A stretch of 64,000 bases of DNA from Scylla paramamosain. Its lineage: Eukaryota; Arthropoda; Malacostraca; Decapoda; Portunidae. Below are positions 60,389 through 64,000 of this stretch, one piece after another. Position 1 is the first letter of the stretch, and the number at the start of each line of letters is the position of its first letter. Location: positions 4,830,467 through 4,894,466 of the forward strand of contig NC_087191.1 in the NCBI RefSeq assembly GCF_035594125.1, read 5' to 3'. The translations under genes were made by a program, and so were the position numbers. The notes under the pieces are model-generated. The model made no database searches. It saw only the letters and a program-made list of their open reading frames with translations, and was not told where the DNA came from.

Positions 60389-60545
60389 TTAGGAACGTCA
60401 ATAAAATTGTACTTGGACTTACAGCATAAAGTACTCGGACTCGAGTTCATGTATAAAATGAAGTACTTTTGCTTGAACTCATGAGACTGTAATGTAATCA
60501 TACTCATAATCGAGTACAAAATGATGTATTTCAACCAAAGCCAAT
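59670..60545. mobile_element. TACTCG-rich, inverted-ended element (possible non-autonomous DNA transposon)
   Basis: The left end (59685-59820) is dense in ACTCATACTCGAGTAC, ACTTGTACTCGCACTTG and similar words. The right end (60405-60535) is dense in their complements (GTACTCGGACTCGAG, CATACTCATAATCGAGTAC). The ends are imperfect inverted repeats. The interior contains an unrelated stretch and a (CA)n(AAAT)n(TAA)n microsatellite (60240-60387). No transposase frame is present. Such ends are seen in some non-autonomous hAT-like elements, but the class here is an inference. Confidence 0.5.
60240..60387. repeat. (CA)n / AAAT / (TAA)n compound microsatellite
   Basis: CA repeats at 60240-60299, then AAAT-type repeats and TAA repeats to 60387. 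Confidence 0.95.
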
Positions 60546-60814
60546 AATGTGACAGACTCAGTGCTATTTACAGAAAAATTAATATACTATGCATTTCAAA
60601 TAATAAATGTAGTAAAAACAACTCTTTACCTAATGAGCGAATCTACTTCAAGGAAAATATTTCAAAGAAATAATTGTTGGCTGTGCAGAACAATAGTTTC
60701 CAAAGACCCAAAACAGTCAATATCATGTCTATTCAGAACATCAATATAAATGTGTATGTTTGCACTTGCAGTCCTCACAAGGACTTTTCTGTTTTTTGGC
60801 ACTCAGGAAAAATC

Positions 60815-61005
60815 CCGAGCCACTTGTAGCTCTCCTGATGGCCCACAATGCCATCACTAGATCGGTGCCAAAGAGAATAGCTGCACTGTCTAAACAATAC
60901 CTTCTAATAAGTTCCGTGTCACTAAGTTCATTCAGTACATCCTTTCTGGCTAATAATTTCTGAGCTGGAGATTTTGTAAAGCGACCATCTTGACTAAGGG
61001 AGTGT
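60815..61005 (-). pseudogene. PIF/Harbinger-like transposase, N-terminal fragment
   Basis: The minus-strand frame at 61019-60741 contains LNELSDTELIRRYCLDSAAI followed by LFGTDLVMALW. In Harbinger-type proteins an N-terminal stretch with L-S-D-x-E-L-I-x-R-Y-R-L and a F-x-x-D-L segment precedes the nuclease domain. Only this small part is present, and the rest of the frame is not similar. No inverted ends are seen. The call rests on about 30 residues. Confidence 0.5.
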
Positions 61006-61019
61006 ATGTCATAAGCCAC

Positions 61020-62210
61020 TAAGATAGGGTGAATGGGTGTCCGGGAATGGATTAATCCACCAATCTGGCCCCCCCAGAATCTTTGTTAGGCATGGTGATG
61101 TGCACACAGGAAAGGTTGTTGAAGGCATTAGAGATGGCTCAGTTGCACTTGGGGTAGGCTCAAAAAAGTATGAAGGCATGCTATGACTGGAAGGCCAAGT
61201 ACCGATGCTTTGCCCCTGGTGATGAAGTGCTTGTGTTACTCCCAATTCAAGGACAGCCGCTGGCTGTGCACTACAGCCATCCTTATTTAGTGGATTCTGG
61301 GGGGTGCCAGACCAGAGGCAACACCAAGTGTCTCGAACTACATCCAACAGGCCACGTTCGCAGTATCTGAATACCAAATGGTTCAGTGAGAACCTTAACA
61401 ACTCAGTGGGCGTCTTTCGCACAGTAAACATTACATAAGGGATTGCCTCATCCCAATCTTTGTTAATTTCCCAATAGCAAGTCAACCCTGAACACTGGCA
61501 GGTCCACCTATGACCACACACACACCTATTAGGTCCACATTAATAAACTGCTCCATTAACAAGAGCTTTTTTAACTCATGATAAAAGGTGGCATGCTCGC
61601 TGGCAATCCACTTTTCAAATGTCCCCTCCAGATAGTGAGCACATTCAAGGTAGGGGTCACTGGGCTTCTTTCCTCCATGGAACTGCAGCATGTAAGCCTC
61701 TGGCTACAGCTCATAAGCTCTCAGGATATCAGTCTTCCAAATCCTCCATTGACATCCTGCCATAGACTTCAAGAGCCTTGCCTTTTAACATATTTGCCAC
61801 AAGGCCAACCCATTGTTCTTGAGACCAATCAAATTCAGCTGCCTTTTCTTCAAACTTCCAGAACATCGTTACCTTTTTCTCATCAAACACTGGTATCAAT
61901 TTCAAACTCCTTACCATCTGACTCTCTACTGTTTTCTCCTTCACTCCTCCTCCTCTCCTCAAGCCATTCAAGTCTTCTCCAACTCAAATGTCCTAATCTT
62001 CTCAGCCTTCTCCCTCTCATACCTTCTTGCCCTCTCCTCCTCGGCTTCAAGTATACTCGCCTTTTCCTTGACTTCAACTAATCTGACCTCCTCATCAGCC
62101 TCAAGCCTCCTGGCTTCTCTAGCCTCTTCATTCTTCAATCTTCTTTCTTCAGCTTCAGCTTCCAAATGGAGCCTTCTTAATTCTCTCTATTCTTTCTCTC
62201 TAGCCCCCTC
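61020..62210 (-). pseudogene. collapsed gypsy element 5: gag joined to integrase end
   Basis: The minus strand starts with an Arg/Glu-rich gag coiled coil (62165-61968), then the capsid part SLKLIPVFDEKKVTMFWKFE and WVGLVANMLKGKALEVYGRM (61971-61729), then LECAHYLEGTFEKWIASEHA (61691-61482). It passes almost directly into the integrase end (61521-61300) with INKDWDEAIPYVMFTVRKTP. Zinc knuckle, protease, reverse transcriptase and RNase H are missing, so a large internal deletion occurred near 61500. At 61171-61302 the next part of integrase (KAKYRCFAPGDEVLVLLPIQ) lies on the plus strand: a small inversion. It belongs to the same family as element 4. Confidence 0.75.
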
Positions 62211-62278
62211 CACTTTTATATTCCTTCTATCCATTTTCTTTCTCAATCAGTCTCATTCAACTCAGCAATCCTCAGGAT

Positions 62279-62573
<295 letters not shown>

Positions 62574-62576
<3 letters not shown>

Positions 62577-63788
62577 CACGGCTTGTCATGGCTCTTGACA
62601 TCAAGGGGGCATTCGACAAAGTGTGGCACGCAGCCCTTATCACAAAGCTCCGTGCTGTAGGCGTGGACGGCGCAATCCTCCAGCTCCTTGAGAATTACTT
62701 GAGAGACAGACATCTCAAAGTAATCATCATTGGGCAGGAATCAAAGCCACAGCCCATAAGGGCAGGTGTTCCTCAAGGGAGCTGCCTCGGCCCTTTCCTA
62801 TGGAATGTGTATGTCAATGATCTGATGCAGCTCATTCCTACCGCAAAGGCGTTTGCAGATGACATAACACTATCCCACAGCTACGGACTGGAGGAGGAAG
62901 CTGCAGCCAACTGCGACATCAATGCCACCCTGAGCTGCGTTGCAGCCTGGGGAAGGAAGTGGCAAGTAAAGTTTGCCGCTCACAAAACCCAGCAGCTCAC
63001 TATCAACAGGACAAGTAGAGCCCCGCGCCTCACCTTCAACGGGGAGACACTGACACCGCGGGATGAGGTGGAGGTGCTGGGGGTCACTTACGACCGTAAG
63101 TTGACCTTCAGAACCCACGTGGAGCAACTCGCCAGAGAGGGCTCAGGGAAGCTGGCATCCTTGAGGAGAATCTCCTACCTCCTTGATGCCAAGGGACTGG
63201 AGTTACTCGACAAGGCGCATGTCCACTCCTCCTTGGAGTACGCATGCCTGGCCTGGGGCAGCGCAGCAAACAAGCACCTCACTCTCCTAAACAAGGTGCA
63301 GGACCGAGCAGCGTGGCTCATCAGGAACAGTGAGCTCGGCCTTCAGCCTGCACTGCACACCCTCCAGCACCGGTGAGACGTGGCGGGCCTCACCGTTATC
63401 TTCAAGGTGCAACAGCAACAGGTTCGCCGCACCTACAGGCTCTCCGGCAGCCTGCCCGACATGCTGAAATCACCACCAGAGATGTCACACACGCCCCTGG
63501 GAGCTGCTCCAGCCCAGGTGCAGAACATGGCACCAGCAAAGACAGTTTCTGAACACATACTCGTACATCAGCTGGTGGAACGCATTTGTTACCGTGCAGC
63601 CAAGTGTTGAGGGCTGGACCAGGCAGCAGTTCAAGACTGCAGTGAATGTGTAGTTTCCACAGACAAAGAGAGGCTTTCAGGTAGAAGGCATTAACAGTGA
63701 CTTCTTTAGCCTAATTTGCTGTATTAAATATGTAAAGTATATGTACAGCAACTCTGTAAACACATATGATGTAGATTTGTATAAATAA
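62574..63788 (+). pseudogene. LINE fragment, reverse transcriptase to 3' end, between (GA)n arrays
   Basis: The frame enters from the GA array and reads VMALDIKGAFDKVWHAALIT (motif A), then IRAGVPQGSCLGPFLWNVYV (motif B) and AKAFADDITLSHSY (catalytic Asp pair at 62858-62863). The thumb region has VLGVTYDRKLTFRTHVEQL and LEYACLAWGS. It is typical of jockey/I-type LINE reverse transcriptases. The catalytic residues are intact, but the protein is 5'-truncated just before motif A. A TGA at 63374-63376 interrupts the frame, and a base loss near 63545 shifts the last about 35 residues, which end at a TAG near 63650. An AATAAA-type signal lies at 63782-63788, right before the second GA array. This family differs from the jockey-like copies A-C. 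Confidence 0.85.

Positions 63789-64000
<212 letters not shown>

Overview
The window looks like intergenic DNA from a large, repeat-rich arthropod genome, most likely a decapod crustacean. I infer this from the very long dinucleotide arrays (GA/CT, TA, CA/GT, often over 100 bp), from the mix of retroelements (jockey-like, CR1/Rex-like and RTE-like LINEs, Ty3/gypsy-like LTR elements, a DIRS element with a tyrosine recombinase) and from pogo-type DNA transposons. I found no host protein-coding gene, tRNA, rRNA or CRISPR array. Almost every recognisable coding stretch is a mobile-element gene, most of them broken.

Layout. 1-1.97 kb: unassigned DNA and microsatellites. 1.97-2.8 kb: an LTR-like repeat. 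2.86-11.25 kb: a degraded minus-strand gypsy-like element between long direct repeats; a plus-strand CR1-like LINE 3' end lies in its left repeat and a pogo-like MITE (5764-6525) in its interior. 11.9-15.8 kb: a minus-strand Rex/CR1-like LINE split by a jockey-like LINE. 16.75-35.48 kb: a nest. A 5'-truncated jockey-like LINE is split by gypsy element 1 (17195 to about 34231). Element 1 contains part of another gypsy element (element 3), a second jockey-like LINE and, inside its right LTR, a complete but dead gypsy element 2 (29237-33759). 36.6-38.15 kb: a minus-strand CR1-like LINE. 42.1-47.9 kb: a recent 2,734-bp tandem duplication bounded by (GA)n arrays. 48.6-52 kb: an RTE-like fragment and a small direct-repeat pair.

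51.97 to about 58.88 kb: a pogo-like transposon whose transposase is split by a 5,140-bp DIRS-like retrotransposon (53047-58186). This is the best-preserved element here. Its inverted ends, its internal complementary region and a shared 10-bp core (AATTTTACTA) all fit integration of a circular intermediate by its tyrosine recombinase. Its leader also carries three tandem hairpins with a compensatory base-pair change.

58.89-64 kb: copies of a dispersed repeat, a TACTCG-rich element, a Harbinger-like fragment, a collapsed gypsy element and a LINE fragment sitting inside a (GA)n array. The genes do not form a host pathway. What the window records is the order of insertions, deletions and microsatellite-mediated rearrangements. 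All element names are family-level calls from motifs read by eye; no database search was run.
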